A DNA stretch of 47,446 nt, from NCBI GenBank assembly GCA_012520655.1, contig JAAYNW010000035.1:1-47446 (forward strand). The letters are read 5' to 3'. Shown in pieces: positions 24,922-33,876 of this stretch. This stretch comes from Clostridiales bacterium (GTDB lineage Bacteria > Bacillota > Clostridia > Lachnospirales > Lachnospiraceae). The notes below the pieces were generated by a model, which saw nothing but the letters and a program-made list of their open reading frames with translations, was not told where the DNA came from and made no database searches. The translations under genes and the position numbers were made by a program. The stretch's first letter is position 1. Each line of letters starts with the position of its first letter.

Positions 24922-25185
24922 ATGGGATTCGGAAAATTTTTTATGAGAAAGAGTTCCCGGGAAATAGCCAAGGATAGGTTGAAAATATTATTGATATCCG
25001 ACCGGGTAAATTGCTCTCCGGAAATGATGGATATGATAAAAACGGACATTGCAAAAGTAATTTCAAAATATATGAAAATCGATGCAAAAAGTATGGAAAT
25101 TCAAATTACGAAAACGGGAACAAAAGGGCGTATGAAGACGCCATCTTTATATGCCAATATACCTATTATTGATGTGAACAAATAG
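24922..25185 (+). CDS. minE: cell division topological specificity factor MinE
   Basis: An 87-residue protein of normal length. The N-terminal MinD-binding/membrane segment is 'FGKFFMRKSSREIAKDRLKI', then 'LLISDRVNCSPEMMDMIK' and a C-terminal dimer domain ending 'LYANIPII'. It stimulates MinD ATPase, so this organism likely runs an oscillating Min system instead of the DivIVA-anchored type. AAGGAGG precedes the ATG. Confidence 0.95.
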   Translation: MGFGKFFMRKSSREIAKDRLKILLISDRVNCSPEMMDMIKTDIAKVISKYMKIDAKSMEIQITKTGTKGRMKTPSLYANIPIIDVNK

Positions 25186-25230
25186 TATAGATGACAAAAG
25201 AAAAAAATAGCTTGGCTTGGAGGGAAAAAA

Positions 25231-26340
25231 ATGCTGAAACAATACAGAATACGGGATTATGACTTTAAGCTTGTTATTTTAGTGATTTCCCTCACTGTAA
25301 TCGGTATCTTCGCAGTAGGCAGTGCAAAAGAATCAATGCAGAAAACACAGATTGCCGGATTTATATTAGGTTTATTTCTTATGGTCGTGATTTCTCTCTT
25401 TGACTATTCTGTACTGCTGAAGCTATACTGGCTGTGTTATGTGGGTAATATTATCCTCCTCTTACTGGTTCCCCTGATGGGAGAGTCGATAAATGGCGCG
25501 CAGCGTTGGGTGGAGCTTTTCGGCATTCAATTTCAGCCGTCGGAAACTGCGAAAATTTTGTTGATTCTGTTTTATGCACAGTTTATAATGAAACATAAGG
25601 AGAAATTGAATACCTTCAAAAATATCGGGCTATGTTGCCTGTTTATACTTCCTCCGCTCATTTTAATTTACAAACAACCTAATCTGTCTATGACGATAGT
25701 ATTGGCAGTTGTTTTTTGTGTTATTATGTTTGTGGGAGGTGCACACTGGAAGCTGATCATAGGAGTACTGGCGGTTACTGTTCCTGCTTTTATCATAGTG
25801 CTCAGTATTATATTACAGCCCGATCAAGACTTGATAAAAGGATATCAGCAGACGCGTATTCTCGCATGGTTATATCCGGAAGAATATGCGACGACAGAAG
25901 CTTATCAACAATTGAATTCTATAATGGCGATCGGTTCCGGGCAATTACAAGGTAAAGGATATAAAACAAATGTAATAAGTTCGGTAAAAAACGGTAATTT
26001 TATTTCGGAGCCTCAGACGGACTTCATTTTTGCCGTAATCGGAGAAGAGTTTGGTTTTATCGGTACATGCGCAGTAATTGTACTGGTTATTCTCATTACA
26101 TTGGAATGCATTATTGTCGCACGTAAGTCAAAGGATCTTGCGGGTTCGATTATCGCGGCAGGAATGGCCGGGTTGATAGGATTTCAAGGGTTTTTAAATA
26201 TCGGGGTAACAACAGGTCTGCTTCCGAATACGGGAGTTACACTTCCGTTTGTAAGTTACGGACTCACATCTTTGGTCAGCTTATATATTGGAATAGGATT
26301 TGTTTTAAACGTTGGTTTACAATGTAAAAATAAATATTAA
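25231..26340 (+). CDS. rodA: SEDS-family peptidoglycan glycosyltransferase RodA
   Basis: A 369-residue protein with about ten membrane helices. SEDS signatures include '[21 protein letters not shown]', '[14 protein letters not shown]' and '[18 protein letters not shown]'. It polymerises lipid II in partnership with a class B PBP, most likely the PBP2 encoded in this cluster. Assignment to RodA over FtsW or SpoVE follows from the mre/min context. A GGAGGG site precedes the ATG. mgsA starts 19 bases after the stop. Confidence 0.9.
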   Translation: MLKQYRIRDYDFKLVILVISLTVIGIFAVGSAKESMQKTQIAGFILGLFLMVVISLFDYSVLLKLYWLCYVGNIILLLLVPLMGESINGAQRWVELFGIQFQPSETAKILLILFYAQFIMKHKEKLNTFKNIGLCCLFILPPLILIYKQPNLSMTIVLAVVFCVIMFVGGAHWKLIIGVLAVTVPAFIIVLSIILQPDQDLIKGYQQTRILAWLYPEEYATTEAYQQLNSIMAIGSGQLQGKGYKTNVISSVKNGNFISEPQTDFIFAVIGEEFGFIGTCAVIVLVILITLECIIVARKSKDLAGSIIAAGMAGLIGFQGFLNIGVTTGLLPNTGVTLPFVSYGLTSLVSLYIGIGFVLNVGLQCKNKY

Positions 26341-26359
26341 CATAAGAGAGGGTATAAGT

Positions 26360-26755
26360 ATGAACATTGCACTAATTGCACATGACGCAAAAAAGAAATT
26401 AATGCAGAATTTTTGTATTGCTTACAAAGGAATATTGAGCAAGAACGAGCTTTTTGCAACAGGAACGACAGGAAGGCTGATTGAGGAAGTTACTAATTTG
26501 AACGTGCATAAATATCTTGCGGGTCATTTGGGGGGTGAGCAGCAGATCGGTGCACAGATTGAGCACAATGAAATGGATCTTGTTATTTTTCTGCGCGATC
26601 CGTTAAATCCGAAGCCTCATGAACCGGATGTCAATAACGTGATACGTTTGTGTGACGTTTATAACATTCCTTTGGCAACCAATCTTGCTTCGGCAGAACT
26701 ACTTATAAAATCGCTGGATAGAGGAGACTTAGAGTGGCGTGAGATGTATAAATAG
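26360..26755 (+). CDS. mgsA: methylglyoxal synthase
   Basis: A 131-residue enzyme that converts dihydroxyacetone phosphate to methylglyoxal, a bypass of lower glycolysis under phosphate shortage. Phosphate-binding and catalytic motifs are visible: '[11 protein letters not shown]', 'ATGTTGRLI', '[10 protein letters not shown]' and '[15 protein letters not shown]'. ATG 26360 follows GAGAGG; an in-frame start at 26312 inside rodA is not needed. The tail overlaps the next gene by 17 bases. It sits in a wall-synthesis cluster, as in other clostridia. Confidence 0.95.
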   Translation: MNIALIAHDAKKKLMQNFCIAYKGILSKNELFATGTTGRLIEEVTNLNVHKYLAGHLGGEQQIGAQIEHNEMDLVIFLRDPLNPKPHEPDVNNVIRLCDVYNIPLATNLASAELLIKSLDRGDLEWREMYK

Positions 26756-27722
26756 CAGAATTCTATGTTTGTGTATATGTGCAGGATTGTTGAGCGGTAT
26801 TCTTACTGGCTGCGGAAGCACTTCTTATGGAATGGCATATTCGCCTGATTATCCTGTAAGCAGTTATCGCATTGCTGTTTCAGAAGAAAATATGGATACA
26901 GCTACGCCTTTTGCCGCTGATTTGTGCGTTGTGGACGGCAATATTACTGATGGATTGGATATTAATCAGTCAACTTCAGCGGCGCTTTTTTCCTTATCTT
27001 CTAAAGAAACGCTTTATGCCAAGAACGTACACGAAAAGCTTGCTCCGGCTAGTCTTACAAAAGTCATGACTGCACTTGTAGCATTAAAATACGGTTCTCC
27101 CGACGATGTTCTGACCGCTTCCTCCAATGTCAAGATAACGGAGTCAGGAGCTCAGACGGTTGGCATAAAAGAAGGCGATCAGATGACACTGACGCAGGCG
27201 CTTCATTTGCTTCTCATCAATTCAGCCAATGATGCAGCCATATTGATTGCAGAAGGTATCGGTGGCTCTGTGGAAGGATTTTGTGATTTGATGAATAAAG
27301 AAGCGAAAGCGATTGGAGCGACGAACAGTAATTTCGTGAATCCTCACGGACTCACAGCGGATAATCATTATGTGACGGCTTACGATATGTATTTGATTTT
27401 TAACGCCGCACTGGAATATGATTTAATCAATGAGATTATTGCCATGCCATCCTATAGTACTGTCTATAAAGATAAAAACGGGAATAATAAAGAGATTTCC
27501 GTAAATACGACGAATCTGTATCTGCAGGGAGAAAAAGGTGCTCCCGATGCGGTAACGGTTATCGGTGGTAAAACCGGGACGACCAATGCAGCCGGACATT
27601 GCCTTATAATCCTATCCAGAGATTCTTCGGGGAATCCATATATTTCCGTAATTCTTCGTTCGGAAGAGAAGGATGTTCTCTACTCCGAAATGACGGATTT
27701 GTTAGGCGAAATAAAGAATTAA
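26739..27722 (+). CDS. lipoprotein D-alanyl-D-alanine carboxypeptidase (PBP5 family)
   Basis: A 327-residue penicillin-binding hydrolase that trims the terminal D-Ala of the peptidoglycan stem. The N-terminus is a lipoprotein signal with lipobox 'GILTGC', so it is lipid-anchored outside the membrane. Active-site motifs are 'ASLTK' (SxxK), 'SAN' in '[10 protein letters not shown]' and 'KTGTT'. It ends soon after the catalytic domain: the C-terminal beta domain and amphipathic anchor helix of DacA are absent, consistent with lipid anchoring. The start is GTG 26739, within the end of mgsA, with GAGGAG (26721-26726) upstream at long spacing. Confidence 0.92.
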   Translation: MRCINSRILCLCICAGLLSGILTGCGSTSYGMAYSPDYPVSSYRIAVSEENMDTATPFAADLCVVDGNITDGLDINQSTSAALFSLSSKETLYAKNVHEKLAPASLTKVMTALVALKYGSPDDVLTASSNVKITESGAQTVGIKEGDQMTLTQALHLLLINSANDAAILIAEGIGGSVEGFCDLMNKEAKAIGATNSNFVNPHGLTADNHYVTAYDMYLIFNAALEYDLINEIIAMPSYSTVYKDKNGNNKEISVNTTNLYLQGEKGAPDAVTVIGGKTGTTNAAGHCLIILSRDSSGNPYISVILRSEEKDVLYSEMTDLLGEIKN

Positions 27723-27725
27723 CAG

Positions 27726-27754
27726 TTGTTTTTTAATATAATATAAACTATAAT
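27726..27754 (+). promoter_or_regulatory. promoter of the small P-loop gene
   Basis: TTGTTT (27726-27731), a 17-base spacer and a perfect TATAAT (27749-27754). The expected start is near 27761, right at the following inverted repeat. Confidence 0.6.
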
Positions 27755-27761
27755 ATAAATA

Positions 27762-27787
27762 GGCCTATTAATAAGTTATTATAGGCC
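27762..27787 (+). promoter_or_regulatory. 5' end hairpin or operator of the P-loop gene
   Basis: GGCCTAT (27762-27768) and ATAGGCC (27781-27787) form a 7-bp stem with a 12-base A/T loop, placed at the predicted transcript start. It has no T run. It could stabilise the 5' end or bind a repressor. Confidence 0.45.
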
Positions 27788-27812
27788 GAATTTACTATAG
27801 GAGGGTTCACCA

Positions 27813-28232
27813 ATGGTTCAATTAATAGTAGGTAATAAGGGAAAAGGCAAAACAAAACATTTACTGGATAAGGTAAATGCCGAAGTGAAAGAAGCATCAG
27901 GAAATATTACATATTTGGATAAAAGTACAAAGCATATGTATGAATTGAATAATAAGATTCGTCTGATTAATGTAACGGATTATATGATTACAAACAGCGA
28001 TGAATTTCTTGGTTTTATTTGCGGTATTATCTCTCAGGATCACGACTTGCAGCAGATGTATTTTGACAGCTTCTTGAAAATAGCATGCTTGGAAGGAAAG
28101 GATATTCTTCCTACAATCGAAAAATTGGAAAAAATTGGAGAATCATTTGGCGTAGATTTTATTTTAAGTATTTCATTAGATGAAAATGAATTACCGGAAG
28201 TTATGAAGTCAAAGGTTATTGTAGCTCTTTAA
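27813..28232 (+). CDS. small P-loop protein of unknown function
   Basis: A 139-residue cytosolic protein. The N-terminus has a Walker A motif, 'GNKGKGKTK' (residues 7-15), in the form Gx4GKT. No clear Walker B or arginine finger is visible, and the protein is far shorter than PilT/VirB11 ATPases, although similar proteins are sometimes labelled PilT-like. The second half is helical and acidic ('LPTIEKLEKIGESFGVDFILSI'). It is a single-gene unit: its own promoter lies upstream and a strong terminator follows. GGAGGG precedes the ATG. A nucleotide-binding role is likely; anything further is speculation. Confidence 0.75.
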   Translation: MVQLIVGNKGKGKTKHLLDKVNAEVKEASGNITYLDKSTKHMYELNNKIRLINVTDYMITNSDEFLGFICGIISQDHDLQQMYFDSFLKIACLEGKDILPTIEKLEKIGESFGVDFILSISLDENELPEVMKSKVIVAL

Positions 28233-28261
28233 TTATAATTTGCTTTACTTATGTTAAAATA

Positions 28262-28295
28262 GGCCTCGGATACCTTACCGGGGCCTTTCCTTTGT
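28262..28295 (+). terminator. Rho-independent terminator after the P-loop gene
   Basis: AGGCCTCGG pairs with CCGGGGCCT (one G-U pair) around an 8-base loop, followed by TTTCCTTTG. Confidence 0.8.
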
Positions 28296-28323
28296 AGAAT
28301 CAGAAAATTTGGGAGGTTTTGGA

Positions 28324-29721
28324 TTGAATAATCAGAATTCCAATAAGGTAACAAAATATAGAAGGCCGCTCAATCTTAATATCGGGATGATATTTTTTGC
28401 TGTAATTTTTATCTATATTATCATCTGTACCTTTATGTATTTTACTTCCAAACACATTGTAGCTTATGAGGTTAAGGCCGGAGCTTTATCTATCAACAAT
28501 ATATATAAAGCTGTTGCTCTCAGAGATGAGACGATTGTTAATGCGACCGACGCTGGTTATGTGAATTATTTTGCCCGCGAAGGGGCCAAGGTCGCGGCTG
28601 GCGATCTCGTATATGCCGTCGATGAATCCGGTAAGCTATCCGATTATATTAGTTCGACCTCTTCTGGAGAAAATTCATTGTCCAAAACTGATTTATCCGA
28701 ATTAAAAACGGAAATTGTAGGGTTTTCGAGCACATTTGACCCCAGAAATTTTGCGGAAGCTTATGATTTTAAGTACAGTATGCAAGGTAACGTGCTTAAG
28801 CTTGCCAACTATAATATTCTGGAAAGCATCGATGCCATTCAAACCTCCGGACTTGATGGATTGGTTAAGCAATGTGCAGCACCGTCAGCCGGTGTAGTTG
28901 TCTATTCCACAGACGGGTATGAAGCACTTACCTTGGAACAAATGACAACGGAATTGCTTAAACCGGAAAGTTATGAAAAAAATCAGCTTATCGGCAATGA
29001 ATTAATTGCGGCGGGAGACCCCGTGTATAAACTATCTACCAATGAGGACTGGGCCCTTGTTATACAAGTCGATAAAGACAGAGAGGAAGAATTGCTGGAG
29101 GCAGAGTATGTAAAGGTAAAATTCTTGAAAAACCAGGAGACCTCATGGGGAAAGGTGGATTCTTATACGAATGAAGAAGGAGATATTTTTGTAAAACTTA
29201 CATTTACTAATTCTATGATTACTTTTTGTACGGAGCGTTTCGTAGATATCGAGCTGATTCTTGAAGATGAAGCCGGATTAAAAATTCCCAATTCCTCCAT
29301 AGTGGAAAAGGAGTTCTTTATTGTTCCGAAACGCTTTATCACGAAGGGGGGAAACAGCAATTCCTACGGGGTGCTGAGAGAAGCATATACGGAAGACGGA
29401 ACGGCAACGACAGAATTTATTGAAACATCTATTTACAATGAAAAAGATGACGAATATTATGTGGATGATTCTACTCTTAGAATAGGAGATTATCTCGTTA
29501 TGCCTGAAGGAACGGAAAAGTATGCGGTAAGCAAAAGGGGAAGCCTTATAGGCGTATATAATATCAATAAAGGGTATGCTGATTTTAAACAGGTTAACAT
29601 TCTATACAGCAACGACGAATATTCGATTGTGCAATCTAACACGGCATATGGGCTTAATGTATACGATTATATTGTTTTGGATGCGTCAACCGTAAGCGAA
29701 GATGAATTAATATATGAATAA
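28324..29721 (+). CDS. HlyD-like membrane-anchored adaptor protein
   Basis: A 465-residue protein with a cytoplasmic N-terminus, one membrane helix (about 20-42) and a large extracytoplasmic part. Just after the helix, 'INNIYKAVALRDETIVNATDAGYVNYF' (split by turns) and 'REGAKVAAGDLVYAVDE' look like half of a barrel-sandwich (lipoyl-like) domain; 'CAAPSAGVVVYSTDG' looks like the other half. Membrane-fusion proteins have this layout. No partner transporter is adjacent. Context is yggS and sepF, so a role in envelope assembly or division is conceivable but inferred. The start is TTG 28324, 7 bases after GGGAGG; an upstream TTG overlaps that site. Confidence 0.7.
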   Translation: MNNQNSNKVTKYRRPLNLNIGMIFFAVIFIYIIICTFMYFTSKHIVAYEVKAGALSINNIYKAVALRDETIVNATDAGYVNYFAREGAKVAAGDLVYAVDESGKLSDYISSTSSGENSLSKTDLSELKTEIVGFSSTFDPRNFAEAYDFKYSMQGNVLKLANYNILESIDAIQTSGLDGLVKQCAAPSAGVVVYSTDGYEALTLEQMTTELLKPESYEKNQLIGNELIAAGDPVYKLSTNEDWALVIQVDKDREEELLEAEYVKVKFLKNQETSWGKVDSYTNEEGDIFVKLTFTNSMITFCTERFVDIELILEDEAGLKIPNSSIVEKEFFIVPKRFITKGGNSNSYGVLREAYTEDGTATTEFIETSIYNEKDDEYYVDDSTLRIGDYLVMPEGTEKYAVSKRGSLIGVYNINKGYADFKQVNILYSNDEYSIVQSNTAYGLNVYDYIVLDASTVSEDELIYE

Positions 29722-29773
29722 TTTTTATAGTAAAATTAATAAATAGGAAAGATGTGACGAAAGGAGAAGATAT

Positions 29774-30505
29774 ATGGTGAATATGAATGACGTTAATAAT
29801 CTCGCCGATGATGTTATTGCCGGAAATATCGGACAGGTGGAGAAGAATATTCTTGAGGCCTGTAAAAGGGCCGGCCGGGAGCCTGAAGAGGTGATGCTGA
29901 TTGCTGTCAGCAAAACAATGCCGATATCTTCACTTAAGAAAGCATATGAATGCGGATGTAGGCATTTTGGTGAGAATAAGGTGCAGGAACTCGTTGAAAA
30001 GTATGAACAGATGCCGAAAGATATTAAATGGCATATGATAGGTCATTTACAGAGGAATAAGGTAAAATACATCATTGATAAGGTTTATCTCATTCATAGT
30101 GTGGACTCGTTAAAGCTTGCTGAGGAAATAAGTAAAGAAGCGGTTAAGAAAAATGTCACCGCACACATTCTTATTGAAGTAAATATTGCAGAAGAGGAGT
30201 CCAAGTTCGGAACAAAAAGGGACGAAGCGGCTGCTCTTATAGAGAGCATTGCGAAGCTGCCGTCGATAAAAGTAGAAGGATTGATGACGGTAGCACCATA
30301 TGTAGAAAATTCAGAAGAAAACAGACAATACTTTGTAAGCTTACGTCAATTATCTGTTGACATAATGAAAAAAAACAATGATAATGTTAATATGAATGTT
30401 TTGTCAATGGGTATGACCGGTGATTATGAGGTAGCTATTGATGAGGGAGCAACCTGTGTCCGGGTCGGGACAGGCATATTTGGCGAAAGACATTATAATA
30501 GTTAA
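29774..30505 (+). CDS. YggS-family PLP-binding protein
   Basis: A 243-residue alanine-racemase-fold protein involved in pyridoxal phosphate homeostasis; no strong catalytic activity is known for the family. The PLP Lys is in 'LIAVSKTMP'. Further landmarks are 'CRHFGENKVQELVEKYEQMP', 'WHMIGHLQRNKVKYI', 'LIEVNIAEEESKFG', 'MGMTGDYEVAI' and 'VRVGTGIFGER'. The start ATG has AAGGAGA upstream. sepF starts 9 bases after the stop, matching the ylmE-sepF pair of Bacillus. Confidence 0.95.
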   Translation: MVNMNDVNNLADDVIAGNIGQVEKNILEACKRAGREPEEVMLIAVSKTMPISSLKKAYECGCRHFGENKVQELVEKYEQMPKDIKWHMIGHLQRNKVKYIIDKVYLIHSVDSLKLAEEISKEAVKKNVTAHILIEVNIAEEESKFGTKRDEAAALIESIAKLPSIKVEGLMTVAPYVENSEENRQYFVSLRQLSVDIMKKNNDNVNMNVLSMGMTGDYEVAIDEGATCVRVGTGIFGERHYNS

Positions 30506-30514
30506 GGAGATATA

Positions 30515-31012
30515 ATGATGGGAGTAATGGATAAATTTTTGAACTATATGAAATTAAACGATGAAGATGAAGACTATTATGACGAAGATTACTACGATGA
30601 TTCTGATGAGACTCCTAAAAAGGTGACCACACAAAAAGAAGAACTTCCAATTATAGAAGAAGCTTCTGCCAAGAAAGCATCACCTAAGATTACTCCTATG
30701 GCAAGACAGCCGAGAAAAATGGTGGGAGCAGGTATGGAGGTATGTGTGATTAAGCCTACTTCCGTAGAAGATGCGAGGGAGATTACAGAGACTTTACTGG
30801 CTAATAGAACCGTAGTTCTTAACCTGGAAGGACTGGATGTGGATATTGCGCAGCGTATTATCGATTTTACTTCCGGTTCCTGTTTTGCAATGAGCGGTAA
30901 TCTTCAAAAAATATCGCATTACATATTTATTATTACCCCTGCAAGCGTAGATATTTCCGGAGATTTTCAAGAACTTTTATCAGGAGCTTTTGATGTACCT
31001 ATTAATAGATAA
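30515..31012 (+). CDS. sepF: cell division protein SepF
   Basis: A 165-residue FtsZ-associated, membrane-binding division protein. A short N-terminal amphipathic segment ('MDKFLNYMKL') is followed by a very acidic linker (about 14-35, DEDEDYYDEDYYDD-like) and the conserved C-terminal domain (about 75-165) with 'VVLNLEGLDVDIAQRIIDF', 'GSCFAMSGNLQKI' and 'IFIITP'. It polymerises and tethers FtsZ. AAGGAG precedes the tandem ATGs; the first is used here, the second (30518) is possible. A terminator follows at once. Confidence 0.95.
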   Translation: MMGVMDKFLNYMKLNDEDEDYYDEDYYDDSDETPKKVTTQKEELPIIEEASAKKASPKITPMARQPRKMVGAGMEVCVIKPTSVEDAREITETLLANRTVVLNLEGLDVDIAQRIIDFTSGSCFAMSGNLQKISHYIFIITPASVDISGDFQELLSGAFDVPINR

Positions 31013-31018
31013 AATGAA

Positions 31019-31046
31019 AACTTCCCTTACATTCAGGGAAGTTTTT
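31019..31046 (+). terminator. Rho-independent terminator after sepF
   Basis: AACTTCCCT (31019-31027) and AGGGAAGTT (31035-31043) form a perfect 9-bp stem with a 7-base loop and a T run. Confidence 0.92.
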
Positions 31047-31096
31047 GTGTAATTAAAATCGGAAAATATGATTTGACTGGAGGATGATAAAAGCCT

Positions 31097-32206
31097 ATGG
31101 CGCAGAGACTGACAATAAACTATGAAAAAAAACCATGCTATGATATCGTGTTTTCACGGACCTTCGACGAATTTCAAGTTGAACTCGACAATTTACAGAC
31201 AGAAGGGCGGCGTATTTGCATCGTTACGGATTCTGCCGTGGAAGCTTTGTATGCACAGACTATTTTGGACTTGGTTAAAGACAAATGTAAAAAGGCGGTT
31301 ATTTTTACTTTTCCATCAGGGGAACAAAGTAAAAATTTAGAGACTGTAAGGCAGGCATATACTTTTCTCATAGAAGAAGAGTTTGACAGGAAGGATTTGC
31401 TCATTGCATTAGGTGGAGGCGTTGTCGGAGATCTGACAGGCTTTGTGGCGGCCACATATTTAAGAGGAATCGATTTCATCCAGATTCCGACTACCTTGTT
31501 GGCGCAGGCAGACAGCAGTATCGGCGGAAAGACGGGCGTTGATTTCGATGGCTATAAGAATATGGTAGGAGCTTTTCATATGCCTAGATTGGTGTATATG
31601 AACGTTTCCGTTCTCAAAACTCTGGAGGAGAGACAATATTTTTCAGGTTTTGCCGAAATTATGAAGCATGGATTAATTCGCGATCATATTTTTTATGAAT
31701 GGCTCCTCGAGAATATGTATGAAATATGTGAACGCGAGCCTTCTGTCCTGGAAGAGATGGTTATAAAAAGCAGTTCAATCAAGAAAATGATTGTGGAAAA
31801 GGACCCGAAAGAAATGGGGGACCGTGCGTTGCTTAATTTCGGTCATACAATCGGACATGCTATAGAAAAAGCAAAAAACTTTGAACTGTATCATGGAGAA
31901 TGCGTAGCTTTGGGATGTGTAGCTGCTGCTTTCATTTCGTGGAAGCACGAACTTTTATCCATGGAGGAATATTATGAAATCCGCGATATGTTCGTCCCCT
32001 TTCATCTGCCGATTTCCATAGATGACGTTGAACCGGAAGAAATTGCAGCCCTTACAAAATCGGATAAAAAAATGGATGCCGGTAAGATTAAATTCGTATT
32101 GCTCAAAAAAGTGGGAAAAGCAATAGTAGACAAGACGGTTACTGATGAGGACATCAAAAATGCCGTAAGGGAAATCTGCTTCAATGAAGAGGATATGTCT
32201 GAATAG
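31097..32206 (+). CDS. aroB: 3-dehydroquinate synthase
   Basis: A 369-residue NAD- and metal-dependent enzyme, the second step of the shikimate pathway (DAHP to 3-dehydroquinate). The NAD/substrate motif is 'GGGVVGDLTGFVAATYLRG', followed by 'PTTLLAQADSSIGGKTGVDF' and the metal-ligand stretch 'LLNFGHTIGHAIE' with 'YHGECVALG'. It stands alone here and not in an aro operon, ahead of lspA and rluD. GGAGGA is 12 bases before the ATG. Confidence 0.96.
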   Translation: MAQRLTINYEKKPCYDIVFSRTFDEFQVELDNLQTEGRRICIVTDSAVEALYAQTILDLVKDKCKKAVIFTFPSGEQSKNLETVRQAYTFLIEEEFDRKDLLIALGGGVVGDLTGFVAATYLRGIDFIQIPTTLLAQADSSIGGKTGVDFDGYKNMVGAFHMPRLVYMNVSVLKTLEERQYFSGFAEIMKHGLIRDHIFYEWLLENMYEICEREPSVLEEMVIKSSSIKKMIVEKDPKEMGDRALLNFGHTIGHAIEKAKNFELYHGECVALGCVAAAFISWKHELLSMEEYYEIRDMFVPFHLPISIDDVEPEEIAALTKSDKKMDAGKIKFVLLKKVGKAIVDKTVTDEDIKNAVREICFNEEDMSE

Positions 32207-32228
32207 TAGATGAACGTGAGGACTTTAC

Positions 32229-32756
32229 ATGAGTAAGATTAAGAAAAAGTTACTTGTTTTTGATGTATTTCTTATGTGTTTGCTGATTATAACGGATCAG
32301 ATTACTAAATATTTTGCGGTTTTAAAGCTGAAACATCAACCGGCTTACAGTGTGATTGACGGCATTCTGGAATTCAATTATCTGGAAAACCGAGGCGCGG
32401 CTTTTGGGCTTCTGCAAGATCAAAAGGGACTTTTTCTTTTTGTAGGAATCATTTTCTTATGCGCAATCGCTTATGTGCTGTATAAGACACCTGACGGCAA
32501 AAAATTTACATTTTTACATATTCTTCTCGTAGCAATTGCGGGAGGCGCTGTAGGGAACATGCTTGACCGTATCCGCTTGGATTATGTGGTCGATTTTATT
32601 TATTTTGTATACATTAATTTCCCTATATTCAATGTGGCCGATATGTATGTAACCATAGCATCGGTAATACTTTTTGTATTATTTTTATTTTATTATAAAG
32701 AAGAAGACTTGAACTTCCTTAACTTTAAGCAAAATAAATACAGGGAATTAAAATAG
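32229..32756 (+). CDS. lspA: lipoprotein signal peptidase (signal peptidase II)
   Basis: A 175-residue membrane aspartic protease with four hydrophobic helices. The catalytic Asp pair is in 'GNMLDRIRLDYVVDFI' and 'FNVADMYVTIAS'; 'FNYLENRGAAFGLL' is another hallmark. It cleaves prolipoproteins such as the carboxypeptidase and LivJ-type binding protein encoded in this window. Its TAG is followed directly by the rluD ATG, a typical lspA-rluD pair. Confidence 0.96.
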   Translation: MSKIKKKLLVFDVFLMCLLIITDQITKYFAVLKLKHQPAYSVIDGILEFNYLENRGAAFGLLQDQKGLFLFVGIIFLCAIAYVLYKTPDGKKFTFLHILLVAIAGGAVGNMLDRIRLDYVVDFIYFVYINFPIFNVADMYVTIASVILFVLFLFYYKEEDLNFLNFKQNKYRELK

Positions 32757-33680
32757 ATGAATAATAATAACCGGCAATTTCGTTTTCAAATTACAGAAGA
32801 AATGGAAGAAGAGCGCATTGATAAGTGTCTCAGCATGCTCATTGATTCTTTGTCGCGCTCTTATATACAGAAGTTACTGAAAGATGGTCAAGTTACGGTA
32901 AACGAAGTTGCAGTCAAGGCAAATTATAGGGTAAAGAGTGACGATGAAATATGCTTTGAACTTCCGGCGGCTGAAGAACCGGATATATTACCTGAAGATA
33001 TTCCACTTAATATCCTTTATGAGGATGAAGATCTTCTTGTTGTAAATAAACCTAAGGGCATGGTTGTTCATCCTGCGGCAGGACATTGCAGCAAGACATT
33101 GGTTAACGCCGTGATGTTTCATTGTCACGGAGAACTTTCCGGAATCAATGGTGTAATGCGTCCGGGAATCGTCCATAGAATAGACAGAGATACAACCGGT
33201 TCCGTAATTATATGCAAGAATGATTATGCTCATAACCATATAGCCAATCAATTAAAAGAGCATTCTATAGTGAGAAAATATCACGCCCTTTGTTACGGTG
33301 TCATTGATGAGGAAGAGGGCACTATAAATGCTCCTATCGGCAGACATCCGACCGACCGCAAGAGAATGGCTGTCAATGACAAAAACGGAAAATATGCCGT
33401 TACTCACTATAGAGTATTAAATAGATTTCGTGGATACACATATATCGAATGTATTCTAGAAACAGGAAGAACCCATCAAATTCGCGTTCATATGGCGAGT
33501 ATCGGGCATCCTCTTCTCGGAGATGAAGTGTATGCGAATAGCAGAAAATCACCGTTTAAACTGGAAGGGCAATGCCTTCATGCAAAAATTCTCGGGTTTA
33601 TTCATCCGCGCAGCTTAAAATATATTGAAACAGATGCGCCCTTGCCCGACTACTTTCAACATCTTCTTGAAATCTTGTGA
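32757..33680 (+). CDS. rluD: RluA-family pseudouridine synthase (RluD-type)
   Basis: A 307-residue enzyme that isomerises uridines, probably in 23S rRNA. An S4 RNA-binding domain (about 12-75, 'RIDKCLSMLIDSLSRSYIQK') precedes the catalytic domain with the active Asp in 'VHRIDRDTTGSVI' and 'LETGRTHQIRVHM'. The family usually has HRLDxxTSGL; here it is HRIDRDTTGS, still keeping the Asp. The ATG abuts the lspA stop with no gap. Confidence 0.93.
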   Translation: MNNNNRQFRFQITEEMEEERIDKCLSMLIDSLSRSYIQKLLKDGQVTVNEVAVKANYRVKSDDEICFELPAAEEPDILPEDIPLNILYEDEDLLVVNKPKGMVVHPAAGHCSKTLVNAVMFHCHGELSGINGVMRPGIVHRIDRDTTGSVIICKNDYAHNHIANQLKEHSIVRKYHALCYGVIDEEEGTINAPIGRHPTDRKRMAVNDKNGKYAVTHYRVLNRFRGYTYIECILETGRTHQIRVHMASIGHPLLGDEVYANSRKSPFKLEGQCLHAKILGFIHPRSLKYIETDAPLPDYFQHLLEIL

Positions 33681-33695
33681 ACTAATATCAGGATG

Positions 33696-33720
33696 GTTGA
33701 CATAAATAATTTATGTCAAC
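33696..33720. repeat. 25-base near-perfect palindrome
   Basis: GTTGACATAAAT and ATTTATGTCAAC flank a single central A, so the two 12-base arms are exact reverse complements. It lies 16 bases after rluD and 47 bases before the promoter of the next gene. It has no clean T run, so it may be an operator or a weak terminator. Confidence 0.65.
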
Positions 33721-33766
33721 TTGTCGTTTATTGGAATATCTAAATATGATAAAAACATATATTTTA

Positions 33767-33795
33767 TTGAATTTTTATACTCAATTATATATAAT
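33767..33795 (+). promoter_or_regulatory. promoter of the first cytidylate-kinase-like gene
   Basis: TTGAAT (33767-33772), a 17-base spacer and a perfect TATAAT (33790-33795). The leader would be about 75 bases. Confidence 0.6.
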
Positions 33796-33876
33796 AAACA
33801 TATAAATAATTATTATCTTAACTTTTTGATTAACAGACAGAGTTGACCAATCACAATCGATAGGAGGCGTTGGTAT

